DNA of 22,780 nt, from positions 1-22,780 of the forward strand of contig USDK01000043.1 of assembly GCA_900553355.1 (NCBI GenBank), given 5' to 3'. Both the position numbers and the translations under genes were made by a program. The notes beneath the pieces were generated by a model. The model was given only the letters and a program-made list of their open reading frames with translations. It was not told where the DNA came from and made no database searches. Below are positions 6,170-14,084 of this stretch, in pieces (the first letter of the stretch is position 1; every line of letters starts with the position of its first letter). This DNA comes from an uncultured Lachnospiraceae bacterium (GTDB taxonomy: Bacteria > Bacillota > Clostridia > Lachnospirales > Lachnospiraceae).

Positions 6170-8092
6170 ATGGCGAAAAAAAATACATATGATGCGGAAA
6201 GCATTTCGATATTAGAAGGTCTGGAGGCAGTCCGGAAGCGTCCGGGAATGTATATCGGAAGCGTGTCTACCAAAGGGCTGAACCATCTGATCTATGAGAT
6301 GGTGGACAACTCAGTGGACGAGCACCTGGCAGGATTCTGCAGTGAGATCCATGTGATCCTTGAAAAAGACGGGTCTGCGACAGTTTCCGATAACGGCCGC
6401 GGGGTGCCGGTGGATCTGCATGCCACAGGCGTATCGGCTGCGCGTGTAGTCTACACGACGCTGCATGCCGGCGGTAAATTTGATGATTCTGTATATAAGA
6501 CCAGCGGAGGTCTGCATGGGGTAGGCTCTTCGGTGGTCAATGCGCTGTCTGCCCATATGGATGTGGAGATCAGCCGGGACGGATATATTTACCACGACCG
6601 ATATGAAAAAGGAAAGCCGGTGATCGAGCTGGAGGACGGTCTTCTGCCGGTGATCGGGAAGACCAGGAAGACCGGGACAAAGGTGAATTTTCTCCCGGAT
6701 GATACGATATTTGAAAAGACCAGATTCCGGGCGGATGAAGTAAAGAGCCGGATGCATGAGACTGCGTATCTGAACCCGGAGCTTACAATTATTTTTGAAG
6801 ACCGAAGGGGCGAGGAGACGGAACATATTGAGTACCATGAACCCGACGGAATCCTTGGATTTATCCGGGAATTGAATGCAAAAAAAGAGATGATCCATGA
6901 TCCGGTGTACTTTAAAGGAGAAGCGGATGGCATTGAGGTGGAAGTGGCGTTCCAGTATGTCAATGAGTTTCATGAGAACGTCCTTGGATTTTGCAATAAT
7001 ATTTATAATGCAGAAGGCGGCACACATCTTACCGGGTTTAAGACTACATTCACGACGGTGATCAACCAGTACGCCAGAGAGCTTGGTATTTTAAAAGATA
7101 AGGATGCGAACTTTACAGGCGCAGACATCAGAAACGGGATGACGGCGATCGTGTCCATCAAGCATCCGGATCCCAGGTTTGAGGGACAGACCAAGACAAA
7201 GCTGGACAACCCGGATGCGGCAAAGGCAGTCAGCAAAGTGACAAATGATGAGATTATCCGGTATTTTGACCGGAATATCGACAATCTGAAAAAGGTGATC
7301 GGATGTGCAGAAAAGGCGGCGAAGATCCGGAAGACGGAAGAACGGGCAAAGACCAATCTTCTGACGAAGCAGAAATATTCCTTTGACAGCAATGGCAAGC
7401 TGGCCAACTGTGAGAGCCGGGATGCCAGCAAATGTGAGATCTTTATTGTGGAAGGAGACTCTGCCGGCGGTTCTGCCAAGACCGCAAGAGACAGAATGTA
7501 TCAGGCGATCCTGCCGATCCGCGGAAAGATCCTGAACGTAGAGAAAGCCAGCATCGACAAGATATTGGCAAATGCAGAGATCAAGACGATGATCAACGCT
7601 TTCGGGTGTGGATTTTCAGAAGGATATGGCAATGATTTTGACATCAGTAAGCTTCGGTATGACAAGATCATCATCATGGCAGATGCAGACGTGGACGGCG
7701 CGCATATTTCCACACTGCTTCTGACTCTGTTCTACCGTTTCATGCCGGAACTGATCTATGAAGGCCACGTTTATATTGCCATGCCGCCTCTTTATAAGGC
7801 TATGCCGAAGAAAGGGGAGGAAGAGTACCTGTATGATGATAAGGCACTGGAGCGATACCGGAAAACGCACGACGGCCCCTTCACCCTGCAGCGGTACAAG
7901 GGACTTGGTGAGATGGACGCTGAGCAGCTCTGGGAGACTACCCTGAATCCCGAGACGCGGATCTTAAAGCTGGTAGAGATTGAAGACGCCCGGATGGCCT
8001 CCAGCGTCACTGAGATGCTGATGGGAACAGAAGTGCCGCCGCGACGGACTTTTATCTACGAAAATGCCACTGAGGCAGAGCTGGATGTGTAA
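6170..8092 (+). CDS. parE: DNA gyrase/topoisomerase IV subunit B (ATPase subunit, ParE-like)
   Basis: A 640-residue ATPase/TOPRIM subunit of a type IIA topoisomerase that captures and passes one DNA duplex through another. The GHKL ATPase shows E43 and N47 in YEMVDNSVDE, DNGRGVP at 74-80 and GLHGVGSSVVNALS at 114-127. The TOPRIM motifs are EGDSAGGSAK from 428 and DADVDGAH from 505. The C terminus ends in the conserved PRRTFIYENA region. AAAGGA lies 9 bases before ATG 6170. An in-frame extension upstream would run through the promoter and is rejected. parC follows after 15 bases, so both subunits come from one mRNA. There is no dnaA, recF or origin context, and the partner lacks a GyrA box, so this is most likely the second (topoisomerase IV) pair rather than the main gyrase. 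The subtype is inferred. Confidence 0.85.
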   Translation: MAKKNTYDAESISILEGLEAVRKRPGMYIGSVSTKGLNHLIYEMVDNSVDEHLAGFCSEIHVILEKDGSATVSDNGRGVPVDLHATGVSAARVVYTTLHAGGKFDDSVYKTSGGLHGVGSSVVNALSAHMDVEISRDGYIYHDRYEKGKPVIELEDGLLPVIGKTRKTGTKVNFLPDDTIFEKTRFRADEVKSRMHETAYLNPELTIIFEDRRGEETEHIEYHEPDGILGFIRELNAKKEMIHDPVYFKGEADGIEVEVAFQYVNEFHENVLGFCNNIYNAEGGTHLTGFKTTFTTVINQYARELGILKDKDANFTGADIRNGMTAIVSIKHPDPRFEGQTKTKLDNPDAAKAVSKVTNDEIIRYFDRNIDNLKKVIGCAEKAAKIRKTEERAKTNLLTKQKYSFDSNGKLANCESRDASKCEIFIVEGDSAGGSAKTARDRMYQAILPIRGKILNVEKASIDKILANAEIKTMINAFGCGFSEGYGNDFDISKLRYDKIIIMADADVDGAHISTLLLTLFYRFMPELIYEGHVYIAMPPLYKAMPKKGEEEYLYDDKALERYRKTHDGPFTLQRYKGLGEMDAEQLWETTLNPETRILKLVEIEDARMASSVTEMLMGTEVPPRRTFIYENATEAELDV

Positions 8093-8107
8093 TTAAAGGA
8101 GAGTTTT

Positions 8108-10348
8108 ATGCAAGATACACAGATTATCAGAACCGAATATTCCGATGTGATGAAGAAGTCTTACATCGATTATGCCATGAGTGTCATCGTCGCCCGGGCG
8201 CTGCCTGATGTGAGGGACGGCTTAAAGCCGGTGCAGCGGCGGACACTTTATGATATGTATGAGCTGGGAATCCGCTATGACAGGCCTTATCGGAAGTGTG
8301 CCCGTATCGTGGGCGATACCATGGGTAAGTATCATCCGCATGGGGATAGTTCCATCTATGAGGCGCTGGTGGTGATGGCCCAGGAGTTTAAGAAGGGTAT
8401 GACGCTGGTGGACGGGCATGGAAATTTTGGCTCTATCGAAGGAGACGGAGCCGCGGCCATGCGTTATACGGAGGCGAGGCTTGAGAAACTGACCCAGGAG
8501 GTGTTCTTAAGCGACCTGGATAAAGATATCGTAGACTTTGTGCCAAACTTTGACGAGACAGAAAAGGAGCCGTCTGTACTTCCTGTGAGGATTCCGAATC
8601 TTCTGGTCAACGGAGCAGAGGGAATCGCAGTAGGTATGGCGACCAGTATTCCTACGCATAATCTCGGCGAGGTTATCGACGCAGTAAAGGCCTATATGAA
8701 GAATGATGAGATCAGCACCAGCCAGCTGATGAAGTATATCAAGGGACCGGATTTCCCTACAGGCGGTATCGTGATCAACAAAGATGAACTGCCGGCGATC
8801 TATGAATCCGGCACGGGCAAGATCAAGATCCGCGGAAAGGTGGAAGTGGAGGACGTCAAGGGGGGCCGGAAACGGCTGGTGATCACGGAGATACCTTACA
8901 CCATGATCGGAGCCGGGATCGGCAAATTTTTAAATGATGTATTTTCTCTGGTGGAATCCAAGAAAACCAGTGATATTACAGATATCTCCAACCAGTCTTC
9001 CAAGGAAGGAATCCGCATCGTTATCGAGCTGAAAAAGGGAGCAGATGTAGAAAATCTGACCAATATGCTCTATAAGAAGACCCGGCTTGAGGATACCTTT
9101 GGTGTAAATATGCTGGCCGTGGCAGACGGACGGCCGGAAACTATGGGATTAAAGAAGATCATCGAGCATCATGTGGACTTCCAGTTCGAACTGGCCACAA
9201 GAAAGTATCAGACGCTGCTGAAAAAAGAGCAGGATAAGAAGGAGATCCAGGAAGGGCTGATCAAGGCCTGCGATGTGATCGACCTGATCATCGAGATCCT
9301 CAGAGGGAGCCAGTCTGTCAAGGATGCGAAAGATTGTCTGACAAAGGGAGTTACAGAAAACATCAAATTTAAATCCGGCATTTCCCGGAAAATGGCAGCC
9401 ATGCTGCGTTTCACCGAACGTCAGGCTACGGCGATCCTGGAGATGCGCCTGTACCGGCTGATCGGTCTGGAGATCGAGGCTTTGGTAAAGGAGCATGAAG
9501 AGACGTTAAAAAATATCGCCAGATACGAGGATATTTTAAACAACTATGATTCTATGGCAGAAGTGATCATTCAGGATCTGGATCAGATTAAGAAGGAATT
9601 TGGCCGGAAACGCCGGACAGTGATTGAAAACGGCGAGGAAGCCGTCTATGAAGAACATAAGATCGAAGAGCAGGATGTGATCTTCCTGATGGACCGTTTC
9701 GGCTATGCAAGGACCGTAGATGTCAGCACATATGAGAGAAATAAAGAGGCAGCAGACACAGAAAGTAAGGTGGTTCTTTCTTGCAAAAATACAGGAAAGA
9801 TCTGTCTGTTCACCAATACAGGCAAGATGCACCAGATCAAAGTGCTGGATCTGCCGTTTGGAAAGTTCCGGGACAAGGGCGTGCCGGTGGATAATGTCAG
9901 CAATTTTGACAGTACCCAGGAAGAGGCAGTCTATCTGTGCGATGCAGAGCAGATGCGTTATGCCAGACTCCTGTTTGCTACCAGGCAGGGAATGATCAAA
10001 AAAGTAGAGGGTACAGAATTCCAGGTGGCAAAGAGGACCATTGCAGCCACAAAACTGCAGGCAGACGATGAGGTGGTCAGTGTTCAGGTCATTACAGACA
10101 ACCAGAATGTGGTACTCCAGACAAAAGAAGGATATTTCCTGCGTTTCCTGGCAGAAGAAGTGTCGGAGAAGAAGAAAGGCGCTATCGGCGTGCGGGGAAT
10201 CAGGCTGAAAAAGAAAGACGAGCTGGAACATGTCTATCTGTTTGAAGAAGGAAAAGAAGCCAAGGTGAAATATGGAGAAAAAGAAGTGACGCTGAACCGG
10301 CTGAAAATGGCAAAGCGTGACGGAAACGGAACGAAGACGAGAGGATAG
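8108..10348 (+). CDS. parC: DNA gyrase/topoisomerase IV subunit A (ParC-like)
   Basis: A 746-residue DNA breakage-reunion subunit, partner of the preceding gene. The catalytic tyrosine is Y120 in AAAMRYTEAR. The quinolone-determining region reads HPHGDSSIYEAL, with S81 and E85 unmutated; the glutamate is typical of ParC/GrlA. A coiled region around 360-490 is followed by a shortened C-terminal domain of degenerate beta-propeller blades (FRDKGVPVDN near 595, EKKKGAIGVRGIR near 695). I find no GyrA box of the QRRGGKG kind, so DNA wrapping and active supercoiling are unlikely, and decatenation is the expected role. The flank of the tyrosine (VDGHGNFGSIEGDG) is nevertheless gyrase-like. AAAGGAG lies upstream of the ATG. 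nudC follows after 8 bases. Confidence 0.85.
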   Translation: MQDTQIIRTEYSDVMKKSYIDYAMSVIVARALPDVRDGLKPVQRRTLYDMYELGIRYDRPYRKCARIVGDTMGKYHPHGDSSIYEALVVMAQEFKKGMTLVDGHGNFGSIEGDGAAAMRYTEARLEKLTQEVFLSDLDKDIVDFVPNFDETEKEPSVLPVRIPNLLVNGAEGIAVGMATSIPTHNLGEVIDAVKAYMKNDEISTSQLMKYIKGPDFPTGGIVINKDELPAIYESGTGKIKIRGKVEVEDVKGGRKRLVITEIPYTMIGAGIGKFLNDVFSLVESKKTSDITDISNQSSKEGIRIVIELKKGADVENLTNMLYKKTRLEDTFGVNMLAVADGRPETMGLKKIIEHHVDFQFELATRKYQTLLKKEQDKKEIQEGLIKACDVIDLIIEILRGSQSVKDAKDCLTKGVTENIKFKSGISRKMAAMLRFTERQATAILEMRLYRLIGLEIEALVKEHEETLKNIARYEDILNNYDSMAEVIIQDLDQIKKEFGRKRRTVIENGEEAVYEEHKIEEQDVIFLMDRFGYARTVDVSTYERNKEAADTESKVVLSCKNTGKICLFTNTGKMHQIKVLDLPFGKFRDKGVPVDNVSNFDSTQEEAVYLCDAEQMRYARLLFATRQGMIKKVEGTEFQVAKRTIAATKLQADDEVVSVQVITDNQNVVLQTKEGYFLRFLAEEVSEKKKGAIGVRGIRLKKKDELEHVYLFEEGKEAKVKYGEKEVTLNRLKMAKRDGNGTKTRG

Positions 10349-10356
10349 AGGAAATC

Positions 10357-11184
10357 ATGATTCAGGAGATTGCGCCAAAAAAATTTGATAATGCTTATCA
10401 TCCCGTGCCTGCAAGACCAGAAGACATTCTTCTGTGTTATGACGGACAGAACATTCTTTTAAGGAAAGAGGGAGACAGTATCGTTTATCCTTCTGTTGCA
10501 GAGGCGGGGATGGAGGAGAATCCTTATCTTTTTGCTGTTGATGATGAGCGGTTCTATCTGGGAAACAAGACGCAGGCAGAGAACCTTCTTCAGAGAGGAT
10601 ATCGCTGGGAAGATACCCGGATCCTTCGCCATGCGGAACCGAAATATCTCCGGTTTGCCGGGATCACCGGCTGGCAGCTGCATGGATGGTATGAGAGCCG
10701 CAGATTCTGCGGCAGATGTGGGAACCCCATGATTCCGGATGAGAATGAGCGGATGATGAGGTGCCCCGAGTGTGGGCAGATGGAATTTCCGAAAATCTGT
10801 CCGGCAGTGATCATCGGCGTGACGGATAAAGGAAGGATCCTGATGAGTAAATATGCCGGGCGGGAATATAGAGCCTACGCCCTGCTTGCCGGTTTTTGCG
10901 AGGTGGGAGAAACCATCGAAGAGACAGTACAGCGGGAAGTGATGGAAGAAGTCGGATTAAAGGTAAAGAATATTACTTATTACAAAAGCCAGCCCTGGTC
11001 TTTTTCGGATACCCTTCTTCTGGGATTTTTCTGTGAGCTGGACGGGCCGGATGAGATCCATCTGGATGAGCAGGAACTGTCTCTGGCAGAATGGGTCAGA
11101 CGAGAAGAGATAGAGGCAGAACCAGATGATTTGAGCCTGACCAATGAGATGATGCTGGCTTTTAAAAACGGAGACATATTATGA
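10357..11184 (+). CDS. nudC: NAD(H) pyrophosphatase NudC
   Basis: A 275-residue Nudix hydrolase that splits NADH/NAD+ into NMN(H) and AMP; in E. coli the same enzyme removes NAD caps from RNA 5' ends. A four-cysteine zinc ribbon (C118, C121, C136, C139) separates the N-terminal domain from the Nudix domain. The Nudix box spans 179-201, with G179, E185, the REVMEEVG core and all expected acidic residues. The NudC signature after it reads SQPWSFSD (211-218), close to the family's SQPWPFPxS. It starts 8 bases after parC and its last four bases (ATGA) overlap the VanZ-family start, so it is translated from the topoisomerase mRNA. No obvious functional tie to topoisomerase. Confidence 0.92.
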   Translation: MIQEIAPKKFDNAYHPVPARPEDILLCYDGQNILLRKEGDSIVYPSVAEAGMEENPYLFAVDDERFYLGNKTQAENLLQRGYRWEDTRILRHAEPKYLRFAGITGWQLHGWYESRRFCGRCGNPMIPDENERMMRCPECGQMEFPKICPAVIIGVTDKGRILMSKYAGREYRAYALLAGFCEVGETIEETVQREVMEEVGLKVKNITYYKSQPWSFSDTLLLGFFCELDGPDEIHLDEQELSLAEWVRREEIEAEPDDLSLTNEMMLAFKNGDIL

Positions 11185-11699
11185 GACCTGGAAGAAAGCA
11201 GACGATCCTGCTTGCCCTGACAATCTTATGGATGGCTGTGATCTTCAGTTTTTCTGCCCGGCCGGCAGACGAATCCACACAGATGAGCATGTCGGTGGGG
11301 AAATGGATCTGCCAGATTTTTGTGCCGGGGTACGATGACTGGGATGAAGAGAAGCAGGAATCATTCGCAGAAAAAATCGATCATCCGGTGCGTAAATGCG
11401 CCCATGCCAGTGAATATGCTGTGTTGGGAATCATGCTTTCTTCGCTGGCCTTGTCGTTCGAAGAGACAAAAGAAGGGAAAGGGAGACGCCTTCTTCCATG
11501 GAAACGGATCGCGGCAGCAGTACTGACAGGGATTCTCTATGCAGCCAGCGACGAGTTTCACCAGAGGTTTGTACCAGGCAGGAGCTGTCAGTTTACGGAT
11601 GTGCTGATTGACAGTGGAGGACTTTTCGTGGGGGTTGTTCTGGCCCTTGCAGCCGCATGGTATTGCCGGAGAAAGAAATTGATGGAAATTCAGGGATAA
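11181..11699 (+). CDS. VanZ-family membrane protein
   Basis: A 172-residue integral membrane protein of the VanZ-like family. Hydrophobic segments are visible near residues 8-25, about 73-92, about 105-122 and about 140-160. Family signatures are IFSFSARPADES near the N terminus, RKCAHASEYAVLG in the middle, and YAASDEFHQRFVPGRSCQFTDVLIDSGG. VanZ gives low-level teicoplanin resistance in its namesake cluster, but most homologues, including this one in a housekeeping operon, have no known function. No other van genes are present, so no resistance should be inferred. It overlaps nudC by ATGA, implying translational coupling, and is the last gene of that operon. Confidence 0.88.
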   Translation: MRPGRKQTILLALTILWMAVIFSFSARPADESTQMSMSVGKWICQIFVPGYDDWDEEKQESFAEKIDHPVRKCAHASEYAVLGIMLSSLALSFEETKEGKGRRLLPWKRIAAAVLTGILYAASDEFHQRFVPGRSCQFTDVLIDSGGLFVGVVLALAAAWYCRRKKLMEIQG

Positions 11700-11713
11700 A
11701 TTTGAAAAAGACC

Positions 11714-11742
11714 TTGATTTTGGCACATTTTGGTGCTATACT
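11714..11742 (+). promoter_or_regulatory. Extended -10 promoter of the rimP-nusA-infB operon
   Basis: TTGATT at 11714-11719, a 17-base spacer and TGC-TATACT with the -10 at 11737-11742. The start is near 11749, leaving a leader of about 72 bases. It shares CACATTTTG-TGCTA spacer bases with the promoter at 6083-6111. Confidence 0.75.
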
Positions 11743-11767
11743 GCATATAGTTGCATAAGTAATCGGC

Positions 11768-11796
11768 AGAAGAGTGAACGAAAAGTTCACTCTTCT
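11768..11796 (+). promoter_or_regulatory. Leader hairpin before rimP, candidate NusA-responsive attenuator
   Basis: A perfect 12-bp stem (11768-11779 with 11785-11796) with a five-base GAAAA loop, followed by a poor T-tract (TTGTTG). It lies about 20 bases into the transcript from the promoter at 11714-11742 and 8 bases before the AAGGAGG of rimP. A strong stem with a weak T-tract is the form of NusA-dependent terminators. NusA autoregulation through such a leader is reported for the Bacillus subtilis operon. It could also act as a plain terminator for the VanZ-family gene. Confidence 0.55.
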
Positions 11797-11820
11797 TTGT
11801 TGATAAGGAGGAATTTTACA

Positions 11821-12288
11821 TTGTCAAAAAGAGAAATTTACGAAGCAAAGACAGAGGAATTTCTGCAGCCGATCGTGGATGAGTATGGATTTGAGCTGGT
11901 GGATGTGGAATACGTCAAGGAAGGCGGCACCTGGTATCTTAGGTCTTACATCGACAAACCGGGAGGAATCACTGTGGATGACTGCGAAATGGTGAGCAGA
12001 AGACTGTCGGATATCCTGGACAGAGAGGATTATATTGACGATACTTATATTATGGAGGTCAGTTCCCCCGGCCTTGGACGCCCGCTGAAAAAGGAAAAGG
12101 ATTTTAAGAGAAGTCTGGGTGAGGAAGTAGAGATCCGTACTTACCGGATGGTAGATAAGAAAAAGGAATTTACCGGTATCTTAAAGTCATATGATGAGGA
12201 TACCGTGACGATAGAACTGGATGATGCAACAGAGAAAACATTTGAAAAAGGCGATATTGCACTGATCCGCCTTGCATTTGATTTTTAA
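11821..12288 (+). CDS. rimP: Ribosome maturation factor RimP, TTG start
   Basis: A 155-residue cytosolic factor that assists 30S subunit maturation. It has the two-domain RimP layout: an N-terminal alpha/beta domain (GFELVDVEYVKEGG, YIDKPGGITVDDCEMVSRRLSDILD) and a C-terminal Sm-like barrel after VSSPGLGRPLKKEKDF. The TTG at 11821 is chosen because AAGGAGG (11805-11811) lies 9 bases upstream and the product then starts MSKREIYEAK. An upstream in-frame TTG at 11797 precedes that Shine-Dalgarno sequence and is rejected. It is the first gene of the translation operon, 21 bases before nusA. Confidence 0.95.
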   Translation: MSKREIYEAKTEEFLQPIVDEYGFELVDVEYVKEGGTWYLRSYIDKPGGITVDDCEMVSRRLSDILDREDYIDDTYIMEVSSPGLGRPLKKEKDFKRSLGEEVEIRTYRMVDKKKEFTGILKSYDEDTVTIELDDATEKTFEKGDIALIRLAFDF

Positions 12289-12309
12289 GGGAGATAGGAG
12301 GAGACGATC

Positions 12310-13494
12310 ATGAACACAGAATTACTGGAAGCATTGAATATTTTGGAAAAGGAGAAGGATATCAGTAAGGAGACGATCCTGGATGCCATTGAGAATTCGC
12401 TGCTGAACGCATGTAAGAATCACTTTGGAAAGGCAGACAACATCAAACTGATCATGGACCGGGAGACCTGTGATTATCAGCTGCTTGCGGAAAAGACAGT
12501 GGTAGAGGATGTAGAGGACGATCTGGAACAGATCAGCCTGGAAGATGCAAAGAAGATCGACAGCAAGTATGAACTGGGAGATATCGTACAGATTCCCATC
12601 GAGTCCAAATCTTTTGGGCGGATCGCAACTCAGAATGCCAAGAACCTGATCCTGCAGAAGATCCGGGAGGAAGAGCGTAAAGTAGTTTATGATCAGTACT
12701 TTGAAAAAGAAAAAGATATCGTGACTGGTATTGTACAGCGTTATGTCGGAAAAAATATCAGCATCAACTTAGGAAAAGCGGATGCCATGCTGACAGAAAA
12801 TGAACAGGTAAAAGGAGAAGTCTTTAAACCAACCGAGAGGATCAAGCTGTATGTGGTAGAAGTAAAGAATACGACAAAAGGACCGAAGATCCTCGTCTCA
12901 AGAACACATCCGGAACTGGTAAAGCGTCTGTTTGAGGCAGAAGTTACCGAGGTGAAGGACGGCATCGTAGAGATTAAGAGTATTGCCAGGGAGGCCGGAA
13001 GCAGGACAAAGATCGCCGTATGGTCCAATGATCCGGACGTGGATCCGGTAGGAGCCTGCGTGGGAATGAACGGCGCAAGAGTCAATGCAATCGTCAATGA
13101 GCTCCGGGGTGAGAAGATTGATATTGTCAACTGGAGTGATAACCCGGCGATCCTGATCGAAAATGCATTAAGCCCGGCAAAGGTTATCTCTGTCATGGCA
13201 GATCCGGATGAAAAGACGGCCAGCGTTATCGTACCAGATTATCAGCTGTCCCTGGCAATCGGAAAAGAAGGACAGAATGCAAGACTTGCAGCCAGACTGA
13301 CCGGATATAAGATCGACATCAAGAGTGAAAGCCAGGCGATCGAGTCGGGAGAACTTCCGGAAAACTATATGGAATTAAGCGAAGGCGTATTTGAGGAAGA
13401 ATACGAAGAGCCATATGACGAGATGGAGTACGAAGACGAAGGATATGAAGAATCCTTTGACGAGGCAGAGGCAGAAGGGCGCGAAGATGAGTAA
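12310..13494 (+). CDS. nusA: Transcription termination/antitermination factor NusA
   Basis: A 394-residue RNA polymerase-associated factor that modulates pausing, termination and coupling with translation. The N-terminal polymerase-binding domain covers about 1-125, S1 about 135-200 and two KH domains about 225-345 (DPVGACVGMNGARVNAIVNEL and SLAIGKEGQNARLAARLTGY). As in other Firmicutes it lacks the C-terminal acidic repeats of E. coli NusA. It does carry a strongly acidic, tyrosine-containing tail from about residue 350. TAGGAGGAGA lies upstream of the ATG. Its last eight bases overlap the start of rnpM. Confidence 0.97.
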   Translation: MNTELLEALNILEKEKDISKETILDAIENSLLNACKNHFGKADNIKLIMDRETCDYQLLAEKTVVEDVEDDLEQISLEDAKKIDSKYELGDIVQIPIESKSFGRIATQNAKNLILQKIREEERKVVYDQYFEKEKDIVTGIVQRYVGKNISINLGKADAMLTENEQVKGEVFKPTERIKLYVVEVKNTTKGPKILVSRTHPELVKRLFEAEVTEVKDGIVEIKSIAREAGSRTKIAVWSNDPDVDPVGACVGMNGARVNAIVNELRGEKIDIVNWSDNPAILIENALSPAKVISVMADPDEKTASVIVPDYQLSLAIGKEGQNARLAARLTGYKIDIKSESQAIESGELPENYMELSEGVFEEEYEEPYDEMEYEDEGYEESFDEAEAEGREDE

Positions 13495-13759
13495 GAAGAT
13501 TCCTGTCCGCCGCTGTGTCGGTTGTCAGGAAATGAAAAATAAAAAGGAAATGATCCGGGTGATCCGTACTCCGGAGGGGGAATTCCTTCTGGACGCTACC
13601 GGCAAAAAGAATGGGCGGGGCGCTTATCTTTGCCCGAACCGGGAGTGTCTGGAAAAAGCAGTAAAAAGTAAAGGACTGGAGCGTTCTTTTAAGCAGCCGA
13701 TCCCTCCGGAAGTGTATGAGACACTGGAAAAGGAGATGGAAGATATTGACGGCAGGTAA
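13487..13759 (+). CDS. rnpM: RNase P modulator RnpM (YlxR, DUF448)
   Basis: A 90-residue basic RNA-binding protein of the YlxR family. In Bacillus subtilis YlxR has been described as binding the RNase P RNA and modulating its activity. Visible signatures are PVRRCVGCQEMKNKKEMIR near the start and the GRGAYLCPNRECLEKAVK segment, with the paired cysteines of the family. The ATG at 13487 lies inside the last codons of nusA; an in-frame extension further upstream in nusA is rejected because MSKKIPVRRC is the usual N terminus. It overlaps nusA by 8 bases and the next gene by 14. Confidence 0.93.
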   Translation: MSKKIPVRRCVGCQEMKNKKEMIRVIRTPEGEFLLDATGKKNGRGAYLCPNRECLEKAVKSKGLERSFKQPIPPEVYETLEKEMEDIDGR

Positions 13760-14060
13760 AGTGTTGTCGCTCATAGGGCTGGCCACAAAGGCCGGCAAAA
13801 CCGTCAGCGGAGAGTTCTGCACAGAACGTGAAGTAAAGTCGGGAAGAGCTGCGCTGGTGATCGTGGCGGAGGATGCGTCTGATAATACCAAAAAGAAATT
13901 TCAGAATATGTGCGAGTATTATAAAGTACCAATCTATTTTTATGAAGATAAAGATACCTTGGGGCATGCAATGGGAAAACAGTTCCGCGCATCTCTTGCA
14001 GTATTGGATGAGGGATTTGCAAAAGGAATCAGGAAACATATGGACAGGGAAGATAGCTAA
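13746..14060 (+). CDS. ylxQ: YlxQ-family L7Ae/L30e RNA-binding protein, TTG start
   Basis: A 104-residue single-domain protein of the ribosomal L7Ae/L30e/S12e superfamily, which typically binds kink-turn RNAs. The N terminus GKVLSLIGLATKAGKTVSGE and the AALVIVAEDASDNTKKKF strand-helix are characteristic. Its exact RNA target is not known. TTG 13746 is chosen over an upstream ATG at 13716 because AAAAGGAG (13728-13735) is 10 bases before it and the product then begins at the conserved first helix. It overlaps rnpM by 14 bases, keeping the nusA-rnpM-ylxQ-infB order seen in Bacillus. Confidence 0.9.
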   Translation: MTAGKVLSLIGLATKAGKTVSGEFCTEREVKSGRAALVIVAEDASDNTKKKFQNMCEYYKVPIYFYEDKDTLGHAMGKQFRASLAVLDEGFAKGIRKHMDREDS

Positions 14061-14084
14061 AGTTGCATAGAGGAGGTAGATAGT

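Noticed and set aside
11181..11699. Glycopeptide resistance from the VanZ-family gene
   Set aside because: No vanHAX or regulator is present; VanZ-like proteins are widespread in Clostridia without a resistance role.
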